From the NCBI GenBank assembly GCA_900553465.1, contig USDT01000001.1, positions 79,437 to 143,436 of the forward strand: 64,000 nt of DNA. Direction: 5' to 3'. This DNA is from an uncultured Prevotella sp. GTDB lineage: Bacteria; Bacteroidota; Bacteroidia; Bacteroidales; Bacteroidaceae. Position numbers and translations under genes: made by a program. This document shows, one piece after another, positions 10,901-18,742 of this stretch. A model generated the notes under the pieces. It ran no database searches. It was not told the origin of the DNA and saw only the letters and a list, made by a program, of their open reading frames with translations. Position 1 is the stretch's first letter; every line of letters begins with the position of its first letter.

Positions 10901-12255
10901 GCGACGCAGGTATCATTGTACCCTGGACCACTTATCTCATGCACGGCGACAAGAGCATCATCGAGGAGAACTACGAATCGATGGAGAAATACATGGACTG
11001 GATGGCAGCCCAGGCCGGCGACGGCTACAAATATCAGGGAGCCGGCACCAACTACGGCGACTGGGTATCGTTCGTACCGACCGATTCGCGCTACGTCAGT
11101 GTGTGCTACTATGCTTACGACGCACTGCTCATGAGCAAGATGTCGCAGGTTCTCAGCAAGGCACCCGGCGACGAGTACGCCATAAAGGCAGCCGAGTATG
11201 AGCAGCTCTACAACAACATAAAGGCCGAGTTCGCCACACGCTACATCAGCAATCGACTGCCCAAGCAGCACACACAGACGGGCTATCTGCTCGCGCTGCG
11301 CTTCGGTCTGCTGCCCGACGAAGCATCCGAACAGGCCACAATAAAGGCGCTCGCACGTGCCATAAGCTCCAACAACGAGACACTCAACACCGGATTCGTA
11401 GGCACAGGCATCATCAACACCACCCTCTCGCAGGTGGGACTCATCGACAAGGCCTACAACCTGTTGCTCCAGCGCAACTGTCCGTCATGGCTCTACAGCG
11501 TGGATCAGGGTGCCACAACAATATGGGAGCGCTGGAACTCCTACACCAAGGAGACCGGATTCCATAAGGATATATCCATGAACTCCTTCAACCACTACTC
11601 CTACGGAGCCGTGGCCGAGTGGATGTACAGATACATGGCAGGCATCGAGGCCGACGAACAGAACGCCGGATTCAAGCACATCATACTGCAGCCCTACCCC
11701 GACACACGCACCACACTGCCACAGGGACAGGAGCGCATCACCAGCGTCGATGCCACAGTAGCCTCCAACTACGGCAGCATAAAGAGCGCATGGCAGCTCG
11801 GAGCAGACGGTAGCCTCAGCTACAAAGTCACTGTTCCGGCCAACACCACCGCCCGTCTGCTCATGCCTGTGGCAGAAGGCAGCAAGGTGTATGAAGGCGG
11901 CAGACCGGCAGAAGAGTCGGAAGGCGTGAAGTATGAAGGCACAACCGACGACCGTGCTGTATTCACTCTCGGTTCGGGTAGCTACTCCTTCACCACCAAC
12001 ATCTCCACCGACATCAGCGCAGTAGAGACCGAAAACGGCATAAGGGTATATCCGAACCCCACCGACGGAGTGCTCCACATAGAGAGCGACGAGCCTGTGA
12101 CCGGTCTCACACTCAACGACATGGCCGGCCATCTCGTCAGCAAAGCCGAAGGCAAATGCGAAACCCTCGACCTGTCTTCTGTGAATACGGGCATGTATCT
12201 GCTCACAGTGAATACACAGAACAGCCAGAAGACATCAAAGATAATAAAGAAATGA
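7987..12255 (+). CDS. T9SS-exported multidomain alpha-L-rhamnosidase GH78
   Basis: Extracellular or surface enzyme removing alpha-L-rhamnose. At 1422 aa it is far longer than ordinary GH78 enzymes (about 900). Order seen: signal peptide (1-28); fibronectin-like N domain (to about 130); two LamG-like beta-sandwich insertions (roughly 150-290 and 340-480, each with an NNYYMW motif); the GH78 N-terminal sandwich (about 530-700); the catalytic barrel with DCPQRDERLGWTGD at 907-920; a C-terminal sandwich; and a T9SS sorting domain beginning at YPNPTDG (1355-1361) and ending in basic residues. The sorting domain implies outer-membrane export by the Por machinery. It has its own promoter and ends at a strong terminator, so it is probably monocistronic. 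The insertions may bind carbohydrate (inference). Confidence 0.95.
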   Translation: MKQNYILTRNPRLWLLMLGVLFAGVAHALTVEKLRTLSLTNPVGIDKAPTFSWILQSDERGVMQKSYRIMVCSDSDCSNIVWDSGVVESDQSVMVSPNHTFAPSTRYYWKVTVTDNKGNEATSTEKAYFETGLMGTGWDGAKWIRYSKNPLGYIDENEISDYSISCKFEIAKVAAGLCFGMTDENNYYMWQFNTEGDYPRFRPHRWLNNSPSCLEDVDLTGIIDLKNNEEYTLRIDITDNGMLAKTYINDILIDERRGDFPFGRIGFRAARSEYTENLYEAAYYDDFDISVDGVSVFTEDFSEGNSTFTAGSVKGGRLYFEGTESAQYCWQKEGAKGSARARLTRAADSAKGYAIESDITLMKGNVGVVFAYTASNNYYMWALNCKDYDYPAIRRHVYSNSTTPSYSDTRIDAFTKDEILGKPHRLRIEVIDNTVKTYIDGQLVDTYTASGKIVDGYTGFRTHADDEGPAYADNVKVTTIGADGNETVRLSEDFEGNAPMFDGTITEHDGSNQLYVYTANGEQRFMESSMGAASMFRKEFTAKAPVKSAKLYSSALGIYDVFINGTRVGHVHDDGTTIYDELKPGWTDYAKKVFYNTHDVTTLVKEGGNAIGATVTSGYWAGGICHGQYGDKPVAFMAKLVIEYTDGSKETVVTDASWATYDNGALRKGDIYNGETYNATLEDGWTKAGYDQSAWHAIVSSRDFTGEICAFEGPAARIRTSLTRLPEHITIYEGIKQTGTAYGMVNVVSETSSNSPVKLKKGQTVIYDFGQNMVGWVRVNVKGKAGCTLRARFSEMLNDKGDTNRGDDGPGGSLYLINLRTAKASMYYTLRGDEEGETYSPTNTYYGFRYCEITAGDDIEINGIEGLVVGADNEEGSSLTTSHDAVNQLYSNVIWGQRGNFMSVPTDCPQRDERLGWTGDTQIFCRTAAYNANTAAFYHKFMGDMRDSQRSDGAYPDVAPIAWVGYGNGAWGDAGIIVPWTTYLMHGDKSIIEENYESMEKYMDWMAAQAGDGYKYQGAGTNYGDWVSFVPTDSRYVSVCYYAYDALLMSKMSQVLSKAPGDEYAIKAAEYEQLYNNIKAEFATRYISNRLPKQHTQTGYLLALRFGLLPDEASEQATIKALARAISSNNETLNTGFVGTGIINTTLSQVGLIDKAYNLLLQRNCPSWLYSVDQGATTIWERWNSYTKETGFHKDISMNSFNHYSYGAVAEWMYRYMAGIEADEQNAGFKHIILQPYPDTRTTLPQGQERITSVDATVASNYGSIKSAWQLGADGSLSYKVTVPANTTARLLMPVAEGSKVYEGGRPAEESEGVKYEGTTDDRAVFTLGSGSYSFTTNISTDISAVETENGIRVYPNPTDGVLHIESDEPVTGLTLNDMAGHLVSKAEGKCETLDLSSVNTGMYLLTVNTQNSQKTSKIIKK

Positions 12256-12292
12256 CTGCATCCGGCATAATGTGAGATCATACAAAATCATT

Positions 12293-12328
12293 GCAGGAGG
12301 AAAGACATACTGCTTTCCTCCTGCTTTT
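12293..12328 (+). terminator. Rho-independent terminator after GH78
   Basis: A perfect 12-bp stem (GCAGGAGGAAAG with CTTTCCTCCTGC), an 8-nt loop and a TTTTGTTTTG tail, 38 bp after the stop codon. Confidence 0.9.
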
Positions 12329-12757
12329 GTTTTGTATTCATCCATCACAACTTCATGATCGGACAACTCATGCAATGGCACCGAAAGAATCACTGTTTCA
12401 CGCCATCCGTACTGCAGTATACCTGACTGCCGCACATAGACGTCGACATAACCAATAATGATATCGCCAAACAAGAGTTCTGCAATATAATATTCATGTC
12501 TGGCATAAACTGTAAAGTCAACTTTTTCATTCCACAAAACCATATTAACAAAAAAATTGTTTAATATTGCAATAACATACAAGCGCAGCCCGCCATTGCC
12601 CACACCTTAACGACGCATACGGCCACAGGCTGTGCCTTTCACGGCCACAGGACGGTCGTCACAGTGCATACACGAATGAGCTATGCGCTGCCTATACTGA
12701 CCATAATCCCAATAACTGCGGTTAACCGCCTGCATCCTTTTACCTAATATTAACGAT
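12329..12757. other. Gap upstream of GH106
   Basis: About 430 bp. A minus-strand frame (12235-12603) runs through the terminator and back into the GH78 gene, and is judged spurious. No clear promoter box pair was seen ahead of the GH106 start. Confidence 0.5.
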
Positions 12758-15715
12758 ATGGATTACAAAAGAAACTGTTTTGGAGCATTGCTGTCTGTGC
12801 TTATGTGCGTGTGCCATAACCTAAACGGCATGTCACACAATATGAATTTCCACGATAAATACGATGAACTCAAGGCCAACTTCAAACAGCCTGCTCAGAA
12901 ATATGGAGTGAACTGCTGGTGGTGGTGGCTGAACGGAAACGTCACCAAAGAAGCCATCAGAAAGGATCTGGAAGCCATGAGGCTTAAAAACTTCCAAGGC
13001 GCCATGATATTCGATGCAGGTGGTCATAACCAGCGCGGGAACAAAGACATACCATCCGGACCGACCTTCGCTTCAAAGGAATGGATAGAACTTTTCTCTT
13101 ATGCCTTGGACGAAGCGAAACGACTTGGACTGGTTATGGGATTTAACATTCAGAGCGGATGGAATCTGGGAGGACCATGTGTCACTCCACAATATTCCGC
13201 AAAACAACTGACATACACCGAACGGCTGGTTACTGGCGGAAAGACAATCAGCATACAACTGGACAACCCGCGAAAGCATAATGATTTCTACAAAGACATT
13301 GCCGTACTTGCCTTTCCCGCAGAAGAAGAGAACAAGACACTGAAGCGCATATCCAAGCTGGATCTGAAGATGGGATACCATGAATTGGGCGGCTCGGCTC
13401 CCGATTGCCGTTTCCTGCTTGAAGACGAACCTCAAGACAAGCCTGCCGGAAACGCTAAGGACATCTTCATGGTTAGTCTGAAGAATGTCCTGAACATAAG
13501 CGACAGAATGGACGATAAAGGTGTTCTGCGATGGGATGCTCCCGAAGGAAAGTGGAACATACTGCGCATCGGCTACACCTGCACGCGCTCGGTTGTCTCG
13601 ACATCCAGCGGCAAATGGCAGGGCAGCGTACTGGATTACATGAGCAAGGACGCTTTCGACTTTTACTGGAACACCGTAGTAGAACCCATCTTCAGCGCAA
13701 TAGGTGAAGAACATCTGGGGACAACACTCAAGTTCATGGAAACAGACAGCTGGGAATGTGGAGGCATGAACTGGACCGACTCCTTCGCAGAGGAATTCCG
13801 TGATTACTGCGGATATGATCTGACCGCATTTCTCCCCGTCTTCGCAGGACACATCATCGAGAACATGGATGTATCAAATGCATTCCTTGCCGATTTCAGA
13901 AAGACCATGGGCCATCTGGTTGCCATAAACCATTATGCACGCTTTGCCGAGCATGCCCACAAATACAACATGGGCATACAGCCCGAATCGGCAGGACCGC
14001 ATGCAGGGCCGCTGGACGGTATAAAGAACTACGGCTTCAGCGACATCATGATGAGCGAGTTCTGGGCTCCTTCTCCACATCGTCCCAAACCTGAAAACCG
14101 ATTCTTCATAAAGCAGGCTTCGTCTGCCGCACACATCTACGGAAAAAGGATCGTCGGTGCCGAATCCTTCACAACGATCGGCCCGCACTGGAATGACGAA
14201 CTGTGGCATGACCAGAAGCCTTCGTTCGATCACGAAATATGCGCGGGCCTCAACAGGGTCTATCTCCACACATTCACCTGCTCTCCAAAAGAACAGGGCC
14301 TGCCCGGACAGGAATATTTCGCCGGGACACACATCAATCCTCAAGTGACATGGTGGAGCAAGTCTTCTCCTTTCTTCGACTACATAAGCCGCGTTCAATC
14401 GCTTGTACAGGAAGGCGACTTCGTGGCGGACGTACTGTATTATTACGGAGACCATGTTCCTAACGTGTTTCCTTACAAGCACTCTGATCCGGCGGGCGCG
14501 ATGTTCGGCTTCGACTATGACGTTACGGATGAGACCATTTTGCTTAGGCTGGATGTCAGAAACGGCGAGATAGTCACGCCAAACAAGAGAAGATACAAAA
14601 TACTTGTGCTGCCCGACCACAGGGTTCTGTCGTTGGCCGTACTGCGAAAACTGGAGAATCTGATAAGTAAAGGTGCGACAGTTCTTGGATACAAGCCTGT
14701 GAAGGCAGTGTCGCTGGTTGGAGGAAAAGACGGTGCAAAAGAGTTTGCCAGACTCTCCGAACAGATATGGGGAACGGCCGAAGACTCCGTCGGACAACAC
14801 GTATATGGCAAAGGAAAAGTGGTATGGGGCATGACCTCCAAGGAATATCTGCTGTCGCAGGATGTCCGGAGAGACTTCTCTATTCAGGGAAACAACAGCA
14901 AAGACGATTATGACTACATACATTATACAATCGGAGACACTCACATATATTTTGTAAGCAACCAGACAGGACTCAGCCGTAACGTCATGGCCGACTTCCG
15001 TGTCTGCGGTATGCAACCTGAGATATGGAACGCTTTGGACGGCAGCATAAGCGAGGCCAGGGCTTTCCGTCAGGCAGACGGCATCACAACCATACCGCTG
15101 ACGCTCGACCCTTACGGCTCCGTCATAATCGTATTCCACAAGAATATCAGCAAGAAAAGACAGGGAGACAGACAGCGCAACGGTTTGGAATATAACACCA
15201 TTCAGACACTGGAAGGAGCATGGACGGTCGATTTTGATACAGAATGGGGCGGTCCTGGAGAGGTGACATTCAGCGAACTCACCGACTGGACCTCACATCC
15301 GGATAAGGGAATAAAGTATTATTCAGGCACCGCTGTTTACAAAAAGAGCTTCAAGACAACCTTCGACAAGAAAACGGACAAGCGCTACTTCCTGCAACTC
15401 GGCGACGTAAAAGATGTAGGCATCGCCTCCATACGACTCAACGGCAATGACAATGGCATAGTCTGGACCAAACCGTTCCGCGTCGAGGTGACCGATGATC
15501 TGACCGACGGAGACAACATACTGGAAGTGGAGGTTGTCAATTCATGGTATAACCGTGTTGCCGGCGACGAGATGTCGGCCACTCCACATAAATACACAAA
15601 GACGAACATTGTGCTGGGCCACGACTTCAGAGGCGCTTCATTAAAGGACATTCCGTTAGAACCGTCAGGACTTCTCAGCCCTGTTACCATATCGACAGGC
15701 GAAGAATCCGACTGA
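12758..15715 (+). CDS. Alpha-L-rhamnosidase GH106
   Basis: Exo-acting rhamnosidase of family GH106, found in pectin (RG-I and RG-II) and related glycan degraders. The 985-aa protein has a hydrophobic leader (residues about 7-25), then the hallmark CWWWWLNGNVTKEAIRKDLE near residue 53. The central TIM-barrel region includes NMGIQPESAGPHAG, IMMSEFWAPS and IVGAESFT, whose glutamates are candidates for catalysis. The C-terminus (about 800-960) is a galactose-binding-like sandwich (YSGTAVYKKSF, LRLNGND-type pattern). Starts at 12779 or later would truncate the leader, so 12758 is kept. It stands alone, 0.5 kb after the GH78 gene and 0.6 kb before GH35. Confidence 0.93.
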   Translation: MDYKRNCFGALLSVLMCVCHNLNGMSHNMNFHDKYDELKANFKQPAQKYGVNCWWWWLNGNVTKEAIRKDLEAMRLKNFQGAMIFDAGGHNQRGNKDIPSGPTFASKEWIELFSYALDEAKRLGLVMGFNIQSGWNLGGPCVTPQYSAKQLTYTERLVTGGKTISIQLDNPRKHNDFYKDIAVLAFPAEEENKTLKRISKLDLKMGYHELGGSAPDCRFLLEDEPQDKPAGNAKDIFMVSLKNVLNISDRMDDKGVLRWDAPEGKWNILRIGYTCTRSVVSTSSGKWQGSVLDYMSKDAFDFYWNTVVEPIFSAIGEEHLGTTLKFMETDSWECGGMNWTDSFAEEFRDYCGYDLTAFLPVFAGHIIENMDVSNAFLADFRKTMGHLVAINHYARFAEHAHKYNMGIQPESAGPHAGPLDGIKNYGFSDIMMSEFWAPSPHRPKPENRFFIKQASSAAHIYGKRIVGAESFTTIGPHWNDELWHDQKPSFDHEICAGLNRVYLHTFTCSPKEQGLPGQEYFAGTHINPQVTWWSKSSPFFDYISRVQSLVQEGDFVADVLYYYGDHVPNVFPYKHSDPAGAMFGFDYDVTDETILLRLDVRNGEIVTPNKRRYKILVLPDHRVLSLAVLRKLENLISKGATVLGYKPVKAVSLVGGKDGAKEFARLSEQIWGTAEDSVGQHVYGKGKVVWGMTSKEYLLSQDVRRDFSIQGNNSKDDYDYIHYTIGDTHIYFVSNQTGLSRNVMADFRVCGMQPEIWNALDGSISEARAFRQADGITTIPLTLDPYGSVIIVFHKNISKKRQGDRQRNGLEYNTIQTLEGAWTVDFDTEWGGPGEVTFSELTDWTSHPDKGIKYYSGTAVYKKSFKTTFDKKTDKRYFLQLGDVKDVGIASIRLNGNDNGIVWTKPFRVEVTDDLTDGDNILEVEVVNSWYNRVAGDEMSATPHKYTKTNIVLGHDFRGASLKDIPLEPSGLLSPVTISTGEESD

Positions 15716-15996
15716 CAGCGGCATAACCGTACGGCCATATCTCGCACATGACAGGTGACATACCCGCTTAACACATACCGGCACCAGAATCTTCTGCATA
15801 TTTATGCACATTGCCCTTCACGCTGTGTATAAATATGCAGAAGTCTTTATCGCAACTCTCCTATACCGCCGTTTTTACGTACGGATGAACTTTCTGGCGC
15901 AAATACCCGACTCTCAGACACATCACGCAAACTACCGGCAATTATCGGTTTAAACCATTCACATCATCCGTATGACATGTCATGCACTACGGAATG

Positions 15997-16084
15997 GGCC
16001 GTTCCGCAGTGTGAAAAAGTACATATCATGGCATGATATAGCACATATCGCATGATCATAAAGCCCGTTCTGCACCATAAAAAA
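15997..16084. repeat. 22-bp quasi-palindromic repeat array F
   Basis: Four consecutive 22-bp units (15997, 16019, 16041, 16063). The best has CATATCATGGCATGATATA, i.e. TATCA-N5-TGATA. Only the array is recognisable here; the conserved flanks of elements A and B are not evident. Confidence 0.75.
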
Positions 16085-16149
16085 GACGTTATTACACATC
16101 AGGAAACCACGCAATGCCTTCACACACACTTGTATATGTGTATGTAATT

Positions 16150-16180
16150 TTTGATATTTGCAAATAAAATATTAATTTTG
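16150..16180 (+). promoter_or_regulatory. Promoter of the GH35-GH43 pair
   Basis: TTTG (16150-16153), a spacer of exactly 19 bp, then TAATTTTG (16173-16180): a full Bacteroidota consensus. The predicted leader is about 135 nt. Confidence 0.75.
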
Positions 16181-16323
16181 CATGAGGGCATTGCCGCAAG
16201 CGTCCATAACGGTATGTATTTCCACGATTTGCGTCAAAGCCATTCTCTACTGACACCGGGACACCTCCGGCAGTCACGGCCCTACAACACCGTGGCTGAA
16301 GAAACAAAAACCTAAAAACCAAA

Positions 16324-18678
16324 ATGATGAAATCATCCTTTCTACGCACCCTGCTGCTCGTGGCCATAATGGCATTCGCGAGCCGCACTACATGTGCCGC
16401 CGACAACGATGGCGGTACGTTCACCGCCGGCAACAAGACGTTTCTGCTCAACGGCAAACCCTTCGTGGTAAAGGCAGCCGAACTGCACTACCCGCGCATT
16501 CCGCGCCCTTACTGGGAGCACCGCATCAAGATGTGCCGCGCACTCGGCATGAACACCATCTGCCTCTACGTGTTCTGGAACATACACGAACAGCGTGAAG
16601 GCGAATTCAACTTCACCGGACAGAACGACATTGCGGCCTTCTGCCGCCTGGCACAAGAGAACGGCATGTACGTCATCGTGCGCCCCGGACCTTACGTGTG
16701 CGCCGAGTGGGAGATGGGCGGACTGCCCTGGTGGCTGCTCAAGAAGAAGGATATACGTCTGCGCGAGCAGGACCCTTACTTCATGGACCGCGTATCCAAG
16801 TTCATGGCGAAGGTTGGCGAACAGCTCGCTCCGCTCACCATTCAGAACGGAGGACCGATAATCATGGTGCAGGTGGAGAACGAATACGGCTCCTACGGCG
16901 AGGATAAGGCTTACGTGAGTGCCATACGTGATATCGTGCGCCAGTCGGGATTCGACAAGGTCACGCTCTTCCAGTGCGACTGGGCAAGCAACTTCACACG
17001 CAACGGACTTGACGATCTGGTGTGGACAATGAACTTCGGCACGGGCTCCGACATCGACAGTCAGTTCAGCCGTCTGCGCGAACTGCGGCCCGAGTCGCCG
17101 CTGATGTGCTCGGAGTTCTGGAGCGGATGGTTCGACAAATGGGGCGCCCGCCACGAGACACGCCCCGCATCGGCAATGGTGGCAGGCATAGACGAGATGC
17201 TGTCCAAAGGCATTTCGTTCTCGCTCTACATGACCCACGGCGGCACATCGTTCGGCCACTGGGCCGGCGCCAACTCACCGGGATTCGCTCCAGACGTGAC
17301 ATCCTACGACTACGACGCACCCATCAACGAATACGGACAGGCCACACCAAAATACTACGAGTTGCGCCGCACAATGGAGAAATACTCCGACAAGCGTCTG
17401 CCCTCCGTACCCAAGCCGGCCGCAGAGCTGATAAGCATTCCGCGCTTCAGCCTCAACGAATACGCACCCCTGGTGTTCGGCACCGACAGTATGTGCGTAG
17501 CACGCAGTCCGCTGACCTTCGAAGAGCTTGACATGGGATGGGGAACGGTAATCTACTCCACCTCTCTGCCTGAGATAAACACACCGTCCACGCTCGCCAT
17601 GAAAGACGCTCACGACTACGCCATGGTTTATGTGAACGGCCGCTACATAGGCCGCACCGACCGCGTACGCAACGAAACAACAGTCAGTCTGCCGCCAGTG
17701 AGCCGTGGCAGTAGGCTCGACATCGTTGTCGAAGGTATGGGACGCATCAACTTCGGCCGCGCCATAAAAGACTTCAAGGGACTCACCGGCGAAGTGACAC
17801 TCATGGCCAACGTCGATGGAGACGACGTGACATGGAAGTTGAACGACTGGACCATGCGCACCCTGCCCGACTCCTACGACCACACCCTACGCGTCTTCAC
17901 GCGCTGCAATAACGGCGCGTCGATGGGACTGAAGCTCGATTCGCGTGCCGGATACTACCGCGGTTTCTTCAATCTGAAGAAGACCGGCGACACATTCATC
18001 AACATGGAAACTTGGGGCAAGGGCCTCGTATATATAAACGGACACGCCATCGGCCGCTTCTGGAGCATCGGTCCGCAGCAGACTCTATACGTTCCGGGAT
18101 GCTGGCTGAAGAAAGGACGCAACGAGATTGTGGTGCTCGACGTGGCAGGACCTGTCATGACTGAAATATGGGGACAGGACCGTCCCGAGCTCGACAAGCT
18201 GCAGACGGAGAAGAGCAACCGCCACAACAATCCGGGCGACCGCCCCGACCTCAACTCGGCAACGCCCGCAGCGGCAGGCCAGTTCGCACAAGGACGCGCA
18301 TGGCAGACCGTGAAGTTCAATGCTCCGGCACGCGGACGCTATCTGGCCATTGAGTGTTCGTCAACCCACGACGGCAGCGAGATGGCGGCAATAGCCGAAA
18401 TCTACGTGCAGGATACCGACGGACGACGCATCGACCGCAGCTCATGGAGCACGAAGTATGCCGACAGCGAGGACGCCGACAACGGCAACCACACGGGCGA
18501 CAAGGCGTTCGACCTTCAGGAATCCACATGGTGGAGCACCACCTACGGCGCATCCATGCCACATCTGCTTGTCATCGACATGGGTGCCGAACAGACCATC
18601 GGCGCGCTGGAGTATCTGCCCGCCACAGGACAGGACGCCGCCGGACTGACCAAGGACTACCGCATATTCGTATATTGA
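16324..18678 (+). CDS. Beta-galactosidase GH35 with C-terminal F5/8-type domain
   Basis: Exported exo-beta-galactosidase. The 784 aa start with a signal peptide (to about residue 25, ending in ASRTTCAA). The TIM barrel includes ELHYPRIPRPYWEHRIKMCR and VRPGPYVCAEWEMGGLPWWL. The proton donor is E187 in QVENEYG and the nucleophile is E264 in CSEFWSGWFDKWG. Jelly-roll domains follow (VYINGHAIGRFWSIGP). The last about 140 residues form a discoidin-like/CBM32-type module (HDGSEMAAIAEIYVQD, WWSTTYGASMPHLLVIDMG). First gene of a pair with the GH43 gene 64 bp downstream. Confidence 0.95.
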   Translation: MMKSSFLRTLLLVAIMAFASRTTCAADNDGGTFTAGNKTFLLNGKPFVVKAAELHYPRIPRPYWEHRIKMCRALGMNTICLYVFWNIHEQREGEFNFTGQNDIAAFCRLAQENGMYVIVRPGPYVCAEWEMGGLPWWLLKKKDIRLREQDPYFMDRVSKFMAKVGEQLAPLTIQNGGPIIMVQVENEYGSYGEDKAYVSAIRDIVRQSGFDKVTLFQCDWASNFTRNGLDDLVWTMNFGTGSDIDSQFSRLRELRPESPLMCSEFWSGWFDKWGARHETRPASAMVAGIDEMLSKGISFSLYMTHGGTSFGHWAGANSPGFAPDVTSYDYDAPINEYGQATPKYYELRRTMEKYSDKRLPSVPKPAAELISIPRFSLNEYAPLVFGTDSMCVARSPLTFEELDMGWGTVIYSTSLPEINTPSTLAMKDAHDYAMVYVNGRYIGRTDRVRNETTVSLPPVSRGSRLDIVVEGMGRINFGRAIKDFKGLTGEVTLMANVDGDDVTWKLNDWTMRTLPDSYDHTLRVFTRCNNGASMGLKLDSRAGYYRGFFNLKKTGDTFINMETWGKGLVYINGHAIGRFWSIGPQQTLYVPGCWLKKGRNEIVVLDVAGPVMTEIWGQDRPELDKLQTEKSNRHNNPGDRPDLNSATPAAAGQFAQGRAWQTVKFNAPARGRYLAIECSSTHDGSEMAAIAEIYVQDTDGRRIDRSSWSTKYADSEDADNGNHTGDKAFDLQESTWWSTTYGASMPHLLVIDMGAEQTIGALEYLPATGQDAAGLTKDYRIFVY

Positions 18679-18686
18679 CAACGGAA

Positions 18687-18710
18687 TATGGCCGTACACA
18701 TGCGGCCATA
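18687..18710 (+). other. Intercistronic hairpin GH35/GH43
   Basis: An 8-bp stem (TATGGCCG with CGGCCATA) and an 8-nt loop in the 64-bp gap. It has no U tract, so it is more likely an mRNA processing or stability element than a terminator. Confidence 0.4.
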
Positions 18711-18742
18711 CATGAAACTAAAACAACCAAAAACAGCATATA

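Larger units (their letters stand above)
15716..16323. other. Gap between GH106 and GH35
   Basis: 608 bp with no gene. It holds repeat array F (15997-16084) and the GH35 promoter (16150-16180). Around 15796-15842 the near-direct pair CTGCATATTTATGCA... and TGTATAAATATGCAG can pair as an imperfect inverted repeat shortly after the GH106 stop. Confidence 0.55.

Noticed and set aside
12235..12603. 122-codon minus-strand frame
   Set aside because: Passes through a strong plus-strand terminator and into the GH78 end; no ribosome binding site or family-like feature.
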